Positions 1 to 7,659 are shown, numbered from the stretch's first letter. The stretch: 64,000 nt of DNA from Nodosilinea sp. WJT8-NPBG4 (GCA_019359285.1 JAHHHQ010000034.1:124001-188000); one strand, 5' to 3'. Program-made: numbers and translations. The notes: generated by a model not told the origin, from the letters alone.

Positions 1-84
1 TTGCTCAACCCCGAGGGCAAGATTTTCTTTGTCGCCATTGACCTGCTGGCCTCACCGAAGGAACTGCTCAACCTAGTTCGCTAG
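1..84 (+). CDS. ocp: Orange carotenoid protein, C-terminal end (partial)
   Basis: The first frame is open from base 1 to a TAG at 82-84 and encodes the last 27 residues of a protein; the rest lies before the window. The segment LNPEGKIFFVAIDLLASPK and the ending that follows are nearly the same as the C-terminus of OCP as I remember it from Synechocystis Slr1963. OCP is the soluble blue-light-activated carotenoid protein that binds the phycobilisome core and quenches excitation. This stretch belongs to the NTF2-like C-terminal domain, which ends in the tail following the last beta strand. The identification is supported by frp directly downstream, the usual neighbour. Only the tail is visible, so the OCP subtype cannot be judged. 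Confidence 0.9.
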   Translation: MLNPEGKIFFVAIDLLASPKELLNLVR

Positions 85-193
85 GTCGATGGTTGTGGAA
101 AGCGGGTTAGCTGGGCGATCGCCAGCTTGAGGTCTACTGGGCCAAAGTTAACCTAAGGCTGGCTGATCGCTAGCTAACCCATGTTCCCTTTTC

Positions 194-244
194 TGGCTGC
201 TGGGCCTTTTCTGAGACGGAAGGCCCAGCAGCCAGTATTGTTTT
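194..244 (+). terminator. Rho-independent terminator of ocp
   Basis: A perfect 15-bp inverted repeat (194-208 with 220-234, 11-nt loop) is followed by a T-rich stretch at 236-244. It lies 110 bases after the ocp stop and before frp. This suggests that ocp and frp can be transcribed separately. Confidence 0.8.
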
Positions 245-303
245 GAGCCTGGCCAAAGTGGGTGTATGCAGGTGGCTGAGGCTTGCTAGGCCTCCAGAGA
301 ACA

Positions 304-319
304 TTGCAAAGTTTTGCAA
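304..319. promoter_or_regulatory. Palindrome upstream of frp, operator candidate
   Basis: TTGCAAAgtTTTGCAA is a perfect 7+7 bp palindrome with a 2-bp centre, 119 bases before the frp start. The stretch 85-437 between ocp and frp otherwise holds only the ocp terminator and AT-rich sequence around 325-360 that could be a promoter. No regulator is identified. Confidence 0.4.
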
Positions 320-437
320 CATGTCTCTAATATAGAAAAACGTTAAACAAAATCATTGACTGAGCAATGGCTTAGCCCACCGGCGGTCATAGCGTTTTCA
401 CCCGTCTTTTCTCAAGATTCCTTTTTTAAAAGTCGTA

Positions 438-767
438 ATGCATACCAGCGAACTCCAGTGGTCATCTGAGGAAAAAGACCTTGCTAAGGCGGCGATCGCA
501 ACGGCCTACAGCCGCGAGATTAACGGATTGGTTCAGGTCGTGCGCGATCGAGCCGGCAGCCTCAACAGCATGGATGACCTTTGGCAACTCCATGACTTTC
601 TTAGCGCCCGCCGCCATGAACTCGATGGCAAATACGACGATCGCGAGTCGGCGTTGCTATTTGTCTTTTCAAGTTTGGTGAAAGAAGGCTGGCTGAGCTT
701 AGACGAGCTAGAGGGGCTAGACTCGGCCAAGCTGTCGAAGATTACTGCCCTTACGCGCATGTTCTAG
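438..767 (+). CDS. frp: Fluorescence recovery protein FRP
   Basis: This 109-residue protein contains the block DDLWQLHDFLSARRHELDGKYDDR (residues about 46-69), the signature region of FRP as I know it from Synechocystis Slr1964; the W, H and R residues here are in the part that contacts OCP. FRP is a small dimeric helical protein. It binds the C-terminal domain of activated OCP and speeds its return to the resting orange form, ending phycobilisome quenching. Length matches the family (about 106-140). The ATG at 438 follows an AT-rich leader with no strong Shine-Dalgarno sequence. It lies downstream of ocp as in many cyanobacteria, but a terminator and a palindrome between them suggest its own promoter. 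Confidence 0.93.
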   Translation: MHTSELQWSSEEKDLAKAAIATAYSREINGLVQVVRDRAGSLNSMDDLWQLHDFLSARRHELDGKYDDRESALLFVFSSLVKEGWLSLDELEGLDSAKLSKITALTRMF

Positions 768-816
768 TCTTGTTTGCAGAGCCAGAACAGGCCTGCTTTG
801 CTTAGGTAAACCTAAG

Positions 817-880
817 AGTACGCAAACGAAAGGGGAGGTGCTAAACCTAGCATCTCCCCTTTCGTTTACGTACTTAGTTT
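817..880. terminator. Long hairpin between convergent frp and hli genes
   Basis: Two 27-base arms (817-843 and 848-874) pair with a single mismatch and one G-T pair around a 4-base loop AACC. A TAGTTTT stretch follows on the plus strand. It sits between frp (plus) and the first hli gene (minus) and most simply acts as a bidirectional terminator. The stem is much longer than most terminators. Confidence 0.7.
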
Positions 881-903
881 TCTACTTGTGCGGCTGTAGA
901 ACC

Positions 904-1047
904 CTACATGATGCCGATCTGGGACAGAATGCCCTGCCCGGTTAGAAACTCGGTAGCTACACCAATCACGAAGCCCAGCATAGCCAGCCGGCCGTTCCAG
1001 GTTTCCGCAAAGTCTACAAAGCCGAACTTGGTCTGGTTGGTTTCCAT
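904..1047 (-). CDS. hli: High-light-inducible protein (one-helix Hli/Scp)
   Basis: This 47-residue ORF is too short for most gene callers. It contains the chlorophyll a/b-binding-like motif FAETWNGRLAMLGFVIG (E and R salt-bridge residues, NGR, then a hydrophobic helix) typical of Hli/Scp proteins. These single-helix thylakoid proteins bind chlorophyll and carotenoid, sit near photosystem II or biosynthetic complexes, and dissipate energy under stress. The start is supported by AGGAG 9 bases upstream of the ATG. The next gene on the same strand is a second hli, and ocp/frp are convergent neighbours, so the locus is a photoprotection group. Confidence 0.9.
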   Translation of the reverse strand: METNQTKFGFVDFAETWNGRLAMLGFVIGVATEFLTGQGILSQIGIM

Positions 1048-1208
1048 GGTGGATATCTCCTAAATGATTAGAGGTGCAAAATCAATATCCTGTTACTTAA
1101 CGTAACATAGATTTTTGGAAGCGTGGTATGGAAACGATGACTTTTTCGATGGTGGCTATTCAGTCGCTCAACGTCATTAGTTCGTATCCAATGCAGCTAA
1201 AACTCTAT
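1048..1208 (-). promoter_or_regulatory. Leader and probable promoter of first hli gene
   Basis: This spacer holds a short inverted repeat, TGTTAC-N5-GTAACA, at 1090-1106, about 45-60 bases before the start on the minus strand. Its half resembles the TTACA core of the HLR1 element that RpaB binds at hli promoters, but the match is imperfect. Confidence 0.35.
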
Positions 1209-1421
1209 CTACAGGTTGGTTAGCCAGGTAACAATGCCGTGACCTGTGGTCGCTTCAAATAGCACCGCCGATACAAAGCCCAGCATCGCTAGGCGACCAT
1301 TAAGCTTTTCAGCGTATTCATTGAAGCCAAACTGCTGGCTGTCATCAAAATAAACTTTTGGTTCAACGGCAAAGTTGTTCAAACGACCGCCTTCTTCGGT
1401 GGTGTAACCGTTTGTGGTCAT
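1209..1421 (-). CDS. hli: High-light-inducible protein, second copy
   Basis: From the ATG at 1421 the protein has 70 residues: a hydrophilic N-terminus, then FNEYAEKLNGRLAMLGFVSAVL, the one-helix chlorophyll-binding motif of Hli proteins, and a short C-terminus ending GIVTWLTNL. An in-frame start 13 codons upstream exists, but GGAG sits 8 bases before 1421, so the shorter form is preferred. Role as for the preceding hli: photoprotection and chlorophyll scavenging in the thylakoid membrane. It is longer at the N-terminus than the 47-residue neighbour, so the two are different Hli classes and not a recent tandem duplicate. A probable HLR1 site lies just upstream. Confidence 0.92.
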   Translation of the reverse strand: MTTNGYTTEEGGRLNNFAVEPKVYFDDSQQFGFNEYAEKLNGRLAMLGFVSAVLFEATTGHGIVTWLTNL

Positions 1422-1450
1422 GGGGTGTTCTCCGTTGCTTTTGTGAATCG

Positions 1451-1468
1451 ACTGTAACACAATGTAAA
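1451..1468 (-). promoter_or_regulatory. HLR1-like element (candidate RpaB site) upstream of hli
   Basis: On the minus strand the sequence TTTACATTGTGTTACAGT matches the high-light regulatory element HLR1, two KTTACAWW halves separated by two bases, with one mismatch in the last two positions. RpaB binding at HLR1 controls hli and photosystem genes in cyanobacteria. It lies 30-47 bases before the ATG, within the AT-rich region between the divergent hli and SDR genes. Confidence 0.6.
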
Positions 1469-1602
1469 TAAATATTGCAGACTTGTTTACATTTTTGGGA
1501 AATTAAGCTGCGCTGTACATTGGCTATGGCTACCCTGTGCTCTACAACCTGGGACGGGGCAGCGGCAAAACTCTGGGTGCTGAACTACTACCGGCAGGGG
1601 CT

Positions 1603-2367
1603 ATGACTCTAATCGATTTGCAGGGCAGCACGGTGTTGGTGACGGGAGCCTCGCGAGGGATTGGGACGGCGATCGCCCGTACTCTACACGAGGCTGGAGC
1701 GGCGGTTATTCTTCACTACAGTCAGGGTGAGGCCGAGACTAAACAGCTCGCCGCTGACTTGGGGTATGAGCGCACTCACCTAGTTCGCGCCGATTTGGCA
1801 GTGCCGGGGGCAGCCCTAGCGTTATGGGAACAGTCCCTAGCTTGGCGAGGTAGCGTGAATGCGGTGATTAACAATGCTGCTACTATGCCCGCCGCCTCAA
1901 TCACCGCCGAGTGGGATCAGTGGGCGATCGCCTGGCAAGAAACGCTTCAGGTCAACCTTGTTGCCATGGCTGATTTGTGTCGAGAGGCGATTCGCCACTT
2001 TCAAACTCAGGAAGGTGGCACGTTGGTCAATTTGGCTAGCCGGGCGGCGTTTCGGGGAGATGGGCCGGAGTTTATGGCCTATGCGGCGTCGAAGGGCGGG
2101 GTGATTGGGCTGACTCGCACGATCGCGAAGGGGTTTGCGGCGGATGGGGTGCGGGCCTATGCGATCGCTCCGGGGTTTGTGCGTACCGATCGCATTGAGC
2201 AGGTGATGGTGGAGCGAGGGGCGGAGTATGTGACGCGGGATATCCCGATGGGGGCTCCGGCGGAGCCGCAGGATATTGCTAATTTGGTGGCGTTTTTGGT
2301 GGCGGGGTTGGCGCCCCATGCGACGGGGGCGACGTTTGATGTGAATGGGGCGTCTTATTTTCATTAA
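1603..2367 (+). CDS. SDR family oxidoreductase (FabG-like)
   Basis: From the ATG at 1603 the protein has 254 residues, the usual length of classical short-chain dehydrogenases. The Rossmann motif TGASRGIG is at residues about 14-21, NNAA at mid-protein, the catalytic serine in LVNLASRAA and the catalytic pair in YAASK. This is the NAD(P)H-dependent reductase/dehydrogenase fold; it resembles 3-oxoacyl-ACP reductases, but the substrate cannot be told from sequence. Housekeeping fabG normally sits with fab genes, which are absent here, so an accessory reductase is more likely. An upstream in-frame start at 1537 would add 22 residues not needed by the fold. Codon use turns G-rich near the 3' end. 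Confidence 0.85.
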   Translation: MTLIDLQGSTVLVTGASRGIGTAIARTLHEAGAAVILHYSQGEAETKQLAADLGYERTHLVRADLAVPGAALALWEQSLAWRGSVNAVINNAATMPAASITAEWDQWAIAWQETLQVNLVAMADLCREAIRHFQTQEGGTLVNLASRAAFRGDGPEFMAYAASKGGVIGLTRTIAKGFAADGVRAYAIAPGFVRTDRIEQVMVERGAEYVTRDIPMGAPAEPQDIANLVAFLVAGLAPHATGATFDVNGASYFH

Positions 2368-2442
2368 AGGAACGCAATGAATTGCTCCCTTTGCCCTGTG
2401 GGAGGGGGGTTGGGGGTGAGGGCTGCTAGTGGCAACTGGTAG

Positions 2443-2459
2443 GGTGGGCACTGCCCACC
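2443..2459. repeat. Short palindrome GGTGGGCA-C-TGCCCACC
   Basis: A perfect 8+8 bp inverted repeat with a single central base lies downstream of the SDR gene. The sequence looks like a dispersed cyanobacterial intergenic palindrome; copy number cannot be judged from one window. The rest of 2368-2760 holds a G-rich tract and then the polypyrimidine tract listed next. Confidence 0.4.
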
Positions 2460-2639
2460 ATTCAGAATCAGGTTTCTCTGCTCAAAATTAGGGCTTGCGG
2501 TGCACAATTTGGGGTAGAGCCAGAGTTGCTGCCGGGGCCATTTCGCTGGCCCCAGACCCCCATCGAGAAAGGCGTTCCGCCGCCCTTCACCTCACGGAAA
2601 GGACTGGCTGATCATCGGTTTAAACCTCTGTGTTGCAAA

Positions 2640-2768
2640 GTAGCCTGCATGCAACATTTACTCCTTACCCCCTACTCCCTCACCTTCCTCATCCCCTCAC
2701 CTTCCTCTCCAACCCATCCACTCCCCACCCCCTACCCATCCACTCCCTACTCCCTACTTCCTACTCCC
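2640..2768. repeat. Polypyrimidine low-complexity tract
   Basis: Almost uninterrupted C/T-rich sequence built from variants of CTCCCTAC, CCCCATC and CTCACCTTCC. It reaches the stop codon of the cytosine deaminase gene on the other strand. Similar tracts occur at about 5739-5854, 19490-19653 and 22795-22870. Confidence 0.6.
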
Positions 2769-3993
2769 ACTTCACCTCTGCTGGCTTCGTCTGCACCAGC
2801 AGCTGGCCTCTGGAGAAGACGTGGGTGACGGTGGCGCGGCGGCAGATGGCGTCGTAGGGGCTGTCGGCATCGAGAATGATGAGGTTGGCGGGTTTGCCGA
2901 CTTCAAGGCCGTAGGAGTCTTTTAGGGCGAGAGTTTGAGCGCCGTTAGTGGTGATCATGTCGTAGCAGGCGGCGATTTCGTCTTGGCCGGTCATTTGGCA
3001 GACGTGGACGGCCATGGAGGCGACATCGAGCATGTTGCCGGTGCCCAGGTTGTACCAGGGGTCTTGTACACAGTCGTGGCCGAGGCTGACGTTGATGCCT
3101 TGCTGCCAGAGTTCTTTGACGCGGGTGACACCGCGCCGTTTGGGGTAGGTGTCGGTGCGGCCCTGGAGGGTGATGTTGATCAAGGGGTTAGCGATGAAGT
3201 TGATCTGCGATCGCGCCAGCAGACCCATGAGCTTGAAGGCATAGGCGTTGTTGTAGCTGGCAAAGGCGGTGGTGTGGCTGGCAGTGACGCGTGGCCCAAG
3301 GCCCGATCGCACGGCGCAGGCGGCGACCACTTCTAGAAAGCGCGATTGGTCGTCGTCGATCTCGTCGCAGTGGATGTCGATCAGGCGATCGTAGTGCTGG
3401 GCCAGCTCAAAAATGCGGTGTACCGACTGCACGCCGTCTTCGCGGGTCATTTCGTAGTGGGGAATGCCACCGACGGCGTCAGCGCCCAATTTTAGGGATT
3501 CTTCCATCAGTTCAAGATTGCTGGGGCTGCCGTAGAGGCCATCTTGAGGAAAGGCAACGACTTGCACGGTGATCCAATCCTTAACGGTGTCGCGTACCTC
3601 TAGCAGGGCTTTAAGGGCGGTGAGGCTGGTTTCGCTGACGTCGGCGTGGCTGCGGACAAAGAGCACCCCCTGCTGGGCCTGAAGCTTGAGGGTGGCGATC
3701 GCCCGCGCTTTGACATCTTCGAGGGTGAGGGACTGTTTGCGATCGCGCCAGATCTCAATGCCTTCAAACAGGGTGCCACTCTGGTTCCAGCGGGGCTGTC
3801 CTGCCGTCAGTGCCGAGTCCAGGTGAATGTGCGATTCTACGAAGGGTGGGCTCACGAGCCTGCCGCCAAGGGCAAGTTCCTGAGCGGCTGAGACGGCTAA
3901 ATTGGGCTCTATTGCCCGTATGCCGCCATCTTCAAGACCGATATCAACTGACTCACCGCTGGTTAGCTTACCGTTTCGCAAAATAATGTCCAT
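2761..3993 (-). CDS. codA: Cytosine deaminase
   Basis: This 410-residue amidohydrolase resembles E. coli CodA along its whole length, from the N-terminal composite domain to the barrel. Visible signatures are VESHIHLD (metal histidines), the TAGQPRWNQSGTLFEGIE block, HCDEIDDDQSRF with the metal/catalytic His and Glu, ASHTTA and GHDCVQDPWYNLG with the catalytic Asp. It converts cytosine (and possibly isocytosine or related pyrimidines) to uracil and ammonia in the cytoplasm, a salvage reaction. No cytosine permease gene is next to it, unlike the E. coli codBA operon. The ATG at 3993 opens with MDIILRNGKL, the usual start of the family. Substrate assignment is by similarity only. Confidence 0.9.
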   Translation of the reverse strand: MDIILRNGKLTSGESVDIGLEDGGIRAIEPNLAVSAAQELALGGRLVSPPFVESHIHLDSALTAGQPRWNQSGTLFEGIEIWRDRKQSLTLEDVKARAIATLKLQAQQGVLFVRSHADVSETSLTALKALLEVRDTVKDWITVQVVAFPQDGLYGSPSNLELMEESLKLGADAVGGIPHYEMTREDGVQSVHRIFELAQHYDRLIDIHCDEIDDDQSRFLEVVAACAVRSGLGPRVTASHTTAFASYNNAYAFKLMGLLARSQINFIANPLINITLQGRTDTYPKRRGVTRVKELWQQGINVSLGHDCVQDPWYNLGTGNMLDVASMAVHVCQMTGQDEIAACYDMITTNGAQTLALKDSYGLEVGKPANLIILDADSPYDAICRRATVTHVFSRGQLLVQTKPAEVKWE

Positions 3994-4090
3994 GGTTAGC
4001 CCCTTTGGCGCAGTTTGCCTTGTCGTTACGGCGACTATATCAACCTCGTCTCAACCAGAGACAGCTCCAGCAGCGATCCCCAATTAAAAA

Positions 4091-4124
4091 TCCCCGACGC
4101 TGCCGCTGAGGCAATGCCGGGGAT
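4091..4124 (-). terminator. Hairpin with T-run, likely terminator of the zinc-ribbon gene
   Basis: On the minus strand CCCCG at the start pairs with CGGGG at the end around an inner TGCC/GGCA stem, followed by ATTTTTAATT. It lies downstream of the minus-strand gene ending at 4192. Confidence 0.5.
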
Positions 4125-4137
4125 AACAAATTTGAGA

Positions 4138-4165
4138 CCACCTAGGGGGGAAGAACCCTAGGTGG
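4138..4165. terminator. Perfect 10-bp inverted repeat downstream of the zinc-ribbon gene
   Basis: CCACCTAGGG (4138-4147) pairs with CCCTAGGTGG (4156-4165) around an 8-base loop. It lies immediately before the hairpin at 4091-4124 in the minus-strand direction. Together they form a tandem termination or mRNA-end structure. Confidence 0.5.
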
Positions 4166-4191
4166 ATGCCGGTCGATTGGTCAAGCCGAAG

Positions 4192-4380
4192 CTAGCAAGC
4201 TGAAGCGGCAAATATGCCCGGTGCGTGGGCCTCAATCACATTGCCGGTGACGGCGCAGGTGATCATGAGGTAATCGCAAGCGCCGCACTGAGTTTGCACC
4301 TGCTGCTCGGGATAAGTATGGTGCCTTTCGGCTAAATGTCCACAGTTGGGGCAGTGTACTTGTTGAGAATGGCCAATCAT
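4192..4380 (-). CDS. Small zinc-ribbon protein
   Basis: A 62-residue protein with two zinc-knuckle pairs, CPNC (residues about 10-13) and CGAC (about 32-35), separated by about 20 residues, with an HLAERHHTY segment between. The pattern predicts a single zinc ribbon. Similar small cyanobacterial proteins are often labelled as PriA-related in databases, but this is far too short to be the helicase; function is unknown. The start is supported by CGGAG 8 bases before the ATG. It is followed by two hairpins and preceded by an AT-rich promoter-like region. Confidence 0.7.
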   Translation of the reverse strand: MIGHSQQVHCPNCGHLAERHHTYPEQQVQTQCGACDYLMITCAVTGNVIEAHAPGIFAASAC

Positions 4381-4459
4381 TTTGTAACTCCGGCAGCTTT
4401 TTGACAGAACAATTAAGGGATATTATTTGAGTTAGCTCTTATTAAAAAGAATTCTCACA

Positions 4460-4576
4460 ATGGACAAAACATCACGAGAATTACTTGAGCGATACTCAAA
4501 ATCGCAGGCCAAAATCTTATCTTCCCTGATGTTTATTATCGCCTCGTTTTTTAGGGGGCGCAACTCTATTTTATAA
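4460..4576 (+). CDS. Possible 38-residue small protein
   Basis: An ATG-initiated frame starts MDKTSRELLERYSKSQ, an amphipathic charged segment. It continues with a hydrophobic stretch LSSLMFIIASFF and a basic tail ending at a TAA. The layout is that of a small membrane-associated protein or of a truncated N-terminus, since the opening resembles leaders of some pentapeptide-type proteins. No clear ribosome binding site is present and there is no comparative support, so this is only a candidate. The rest of 4381-4871 shows nothing else coding; it is AT-rich and probably carries promoters for its flanking genes. Confidence 0.25.
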   Translation: MDKTSRELLERYSKSQAKILSSLMFIIASFFRGRNSIL

Positions 4577-4871
4577 ATCCTTAATCTTGGGATCAAGCCT
4601 GGAGCAATGATCCCCGCCTTTAGATAGAGCGAGCAAGCCCAAAATTGATACGGCTGTTTACAATTCTGAGTCGACGGATGGCAACTGGCGATCGCGCTTA
4701 TCTTTAATCTCTGGCTTCGGATCCCGCCTTTTTGTTCTGATTTCGGGGATCACTATTTTTTGTTAACTCTTGTAGCTAGGCTCAGGAAACAGAAAATAAG
4801 TTTGTCTAGCTTAATGTGACGTTATTGTCTGTCTATGCTCTGCTAGGTTTCTGCTCAATTCTTACTCGGTT

Positions 4872-5735
4872 ATGCGCTATCAAATTCGCCACCTCACTCG
4901 CTACTGCTATCAGCAGCCCGTTACCCTGCGGCCCCACACTCTGCGCCTGCGACCCCGTAGTGACGGTGCTCAGCAGCTGCGGCATTTTACCCTTGAGGTC
5001 ACCCCAAAGCCAACTCAGCAGAGCGCGATCGCCGATACCGATGGCAACAGCACCGTAGGTCTGTGGTTTGCGCCTAACCCTGTAGAGCAGTTTGAAATTA
5101 TCACCACTGCTGAGGTCGAAACCTACCGCACCAACCCCTTTGATTACCTGGCCGAGCCCTGGGCCACCACCCTACCCATCGACTATCCCACTAGCCTAGG
5201 AACCACGCTAGCTCCCTACTTAGCTTCAGCCAGTGCCCCTGCCCTTGGGCCTGGAGTGGTTGACCTGGCCCAGACGCTAGCTCACCAGGTCGAGGGCAAC
5301 GTTGGGCTTTTTTTGACCGCTCTAGCAAGCCGCATCTACGAAGCCTGTAAGTACACCAACCGACCGACGGGCGCTTCCTGGCCAGGGGGCATTACCTGGG
5401 GCAAAAAGCTGGGCAGCTGCCGCGACTTTGCCGTGCTGTTTATGGAGGCTTGCTGGGCAGTGGGGGTGGCGGCTCGCTTTGTCAGCGGTTACGAGGAGGG
5501 CGACAGCACAAGTCTCGATCGCGACCTGCACGCCTGGGCCGAGGCCTACGTGCCGGGTGGGGGCTGGCGCGCCTTTGACCCCACCCAAGGCCTAGCGGTC
5601 AGCGATCGCCACATTGCCCTAGCGGCCAGCCCCTTCCCGGCACAAACTCTGCCCGTCAGCGGCACGACTCAAGAGGGGAGCCGGGTGGGATCTAGTCTGG
5701 AAGCCGAGATTCGGGTGGAGGTGCTGGAGGATTAG
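4872..5735 (+). CDS. Transglutaminase-like cysteine protease family protein
   Basis: A 287-residue protein with an N-terminal beta-rich domain beginning MRYQIRHLTRY, typical of bacterial transglutaminase-like proteins, and a C-terminal catalytic core. The triad is intact: Cys183 in GSCRDF, His220 in DLHAWAEAYV and Asp236 in FDPTQG. Such proteins are usually cysteine peptidases or amide-modifying enzymes; actual substrates are unknown. No signal peptide is visible, so cytoplasmic location is likely. The start agrees with the family's usual opening. It is convergent with the downstream kinase, with complementary purine and pyrimidine tracts between the two stops. Confidence 0.85.
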   Translation: MRYQIRHLTRYCYQQPVTLRPHTLRLRPRSDGAQQLRHFTLEVTPKPTQQSAIADTDGNSTVGLWFAPNPVEQFEIITTAEVETYRTNPFDYLAEPWATTLPIDYPTSLGTTLAPYLASASAPALGPGVVDLAQTLAHQVEGNVGLFLTALASRIYEACKYTNRPTGASWPGGITWGKKLGSCRDFAVLFMEACWAVGVAARFVSGYEEGDSTSLDRDLHAWAEAYVPGGGWRAFDPTQGLAVSDRHIALAASPFPAQTLPVSGTTQEGSRVGSSLEAEIRVEVLED

Positions 5736-5738
5736 GCG

Positions 5739-5854
5739 GTAAGGAGGATGGGGAAGGTGAGGAGGGCGAAAGCGTAAAGATCTTGATCACCCATCACCCT
5801 CATCACCCTTATCTTCCTCACCTCCCTCATCACCCCCATCCCCCTCACCTTCCC
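5739..5854. repeat. Purine then pyrimidine tract forming an inverted repeat
   Basis: A purine-rich tract (5739-5765) and a pyrimidine-rich tract (about 5790-5854) lie between two convergent genes. GGGAAGGTGAGG at 5751-5762 is exactly complementary to CCTCACCTTCCC at 5843-5854. The pair could fold into a large hairpin that ends both transcripts. Confidence 0.55.
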
Positions 5855-7659
5855 AAAGTCTGCCGCGCCCGCTTGCGCAACTCCCTAGCCGGACCGTAGT
5901 CGGGGTCAATCTGCAGGGCTTTTTCGAGGGCAATGATCGACTGGTCGTAGCGCTGAAGGGCCCAGGTAGCTTCGCCACGCACGGTCCAGGCTTCGGCTGA
6001 CTCGCGGTTGCGGGCGATCGCTTGGTCGATAGCGCCAATGGCTTCGGCGGAGCGGCCTAGCTTTTGCAGCACGCGGCCCCGGTCAAGCCAAGCCTCAAAC
6101 ATCGCTGGCATGAGGCGGTTGGTGCTTTCGTACAGCTCTAGGGCGGCTAGCAGCTTGCCCTGCTGTTCTTCTGCGTTGCCCTTGCTGCGGACAGCCTCAG
6201 GGTAGTAGGTGCTGTAGGCCAGGGCGTCGTCGCAGGCAACTATGGCCTCCAAGGGGCGTTTGAGGGCAATGAGGGCTCGGCAGCGCCCTAGGTAGGCTGG
6301 CGCATAGTCTGGCTGGCTCTCGACCGCTTGGTTATAGGTGACGAGAGCGTCGGGGTAACGGCCCTGGTAGCGCAGGCGATCGCCCTGGCGGGTCAGGTAG
6401 ACCGCTTTTTCTTCAGGGGGCAGCAGCAGGCCAAAATCGGTGGTCAAGGTAGGAATTGCCGCTGCCTGAAACGGTACGGCAACCCCTGGGGTTGATTCAA
6501 AGGCAATGGTGAGGCCGCTGCGCCAGAGCACTAGCAGGCTAAGCGCCCCTATCAGGCTGCTGACCACCATCGATCGGTGCCTATGGGACTTCAACTCTTC
6601 TACTGCCAGGTCTGAAGACACCAGCGGCACCGCTTCACTGGCACCGTAGGCTAAATCGACTGGAAACAGTGAAGTGGGATCTTGATCGTCGGCAAAGGCC
6701 GTGGGCTCCGAGGTTTCGGTGGGGCCTACGTCGGTGTCGCTGTCGTCTCCCGGAAACGTTGGCCCCCGACCGTTGGCTCCCTTCATCCAGGTTTGGTAGA
6801 TTTGGGTGCCCAGCAAGCCATGCAGGGGGTTGGGCAGATTTTGCAGGGCTTCGAGGGCTTCTTGGGCCGTAGGGTAGCGATCGCGAAAGTCGTAGCGCAC
6901 CATTTTGTCGATCACTGCCGCCAGCGACGATGACACTGTCGGAGCATGCTGGCGCCAGGACAGCTCGCTGGTAATTGGGTCTTCTTCAATTTTTTGAGGA
7001 TGGATGCCGGTCAAGGCCCGAATGCCAAGAATACCCACGGCGTACACGTCGCTGCTAAAACGAGGCTTGCCCGCATACTGCTCGTTGGGCATATAGCCGT
7101 GGGTACCAATGGCTACGGTGATATTGGTGGCGCCGGTCTCAGCGTCTAGCAGCGGCGATGAAGTGACCTGCTTGACCGCCCCAAAGTCGATCAGCACCAG
7201 CTTGCCGTCGCGGTGGCGGCGGATCAGGTTAGAGGGCTTAACGTCGCGGTGAATCACCTGCTGGCGGTGGACAAAGGAGAGAATCTCCAGCACCTCCTGG
7301 AGCAGCAGCACCACCCGCGTTTCTGACCAGGGCTTGCCCTCTTCGACCTGACGGTTGAGGCGGCTGCCCTCAATATATTCCTGAGCTAGATAAAACTCTT
7401 GGCCCTCTTCAAAGTGAGCCATCAGCGCCGGAATTTGGGGATGGTTGCCTAGCTGATACAGCACCCGAGCTTCGGTATCGAACAGCCGCCGGGCCATGTC
7501 GAGGGTGCCGGTGTCTTTGTCCTGTACCTTAAGCTGCTTGATCACACACCGAGGGTGGTTCGGCAGGTGTATGTCGGTCACCAAAAAGGTGCGGCTGAAC
7601 CCCCCTGACCCCAGCCGTCGGACAACTTGGTACCGTCCTCCCAGTAGTGTTTGCTCCAT
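5845..7659 (-). CDS. Serine/threonine protein kinase with TPR repeats
   Basis: From the ATG at 7659 the protein has 604 residues. The kinase domain (about 10-275) has the P-loop GSGGFS (17-22), the invariant Lys41, the catalytic HRDVKPSN with Asp139 and the DFG aspartate 158. A hydrophobic segment at about 358-385 predicts one membrane span. It is followed by tetratricopeptide repeats (about 430-600), which probably bind partners on the far side. This is the common cyanobacterial Pkn2-type plan; it phosphorylates Ser/Thr of unknown targets. An in-frame ATG 21 codons upstream exists, but the family starts near the glycine loop. The gene is divergent from the PAS-GGDEF-EAL gene. Confidence 0.9.
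   Translation of the reverse strand: MEQTLLGGRYQVVRRLGSGGFSRTFLVTDIHLPNHPRCVIKQLKVQDKDTGTLDMARRLFDTEARVLYQLGNHPQIPALMAHFEEGQEFYLAQEYIEGSRLNRQVEEGKPWSETRVVLLLQEVLEILSFVHRQQVIHRDVKPSNLIRRHRDGKLVLIDFGAVKQVTSSPLLDAETGATNITVAIGTHGYMPNEQYAGKPRFSSDVYAVGILGIRALTGIHPQKIEEDPITSELSWRQHAPTVSSSLAAVIDKMVRYDFRDRYPTAQEALEALQNLPNPLHGLLGTQIYQTWMKGANGRGPTFPGDDSDTDVGPTETSEPTAFADDQDPTSLFPVDLAYGASEAVPLVSSDLAVEELKSHRHRSMVVSSLIGALSLLVLWRSGLTIAFESTPGVAVPFQAAAIPTLTTDFGLLLPPEEKAVYLTRQGDRLRYQGRYPDALVTYNQAVESQPDYAPAYLGRCRALIALKRPLEAIVACDDALAYSTYYPEAVRSKGNAEEQQGKLLAALELYESTNRLMPAMFEAWLDRGRVLQKLGRSAEAIGAIDQAIARNRESAEAWTVRGEATWALQRYDQSIIALEKALQIDPDYGPARELRKRARQTLGR

Noticed and set aside
1897..2451. 184-residue ORF on the minus strand
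   Set aside because: Antisense to the SDR gene; Arg/His/Pro-rich composition from a GC-rich shadow frame.
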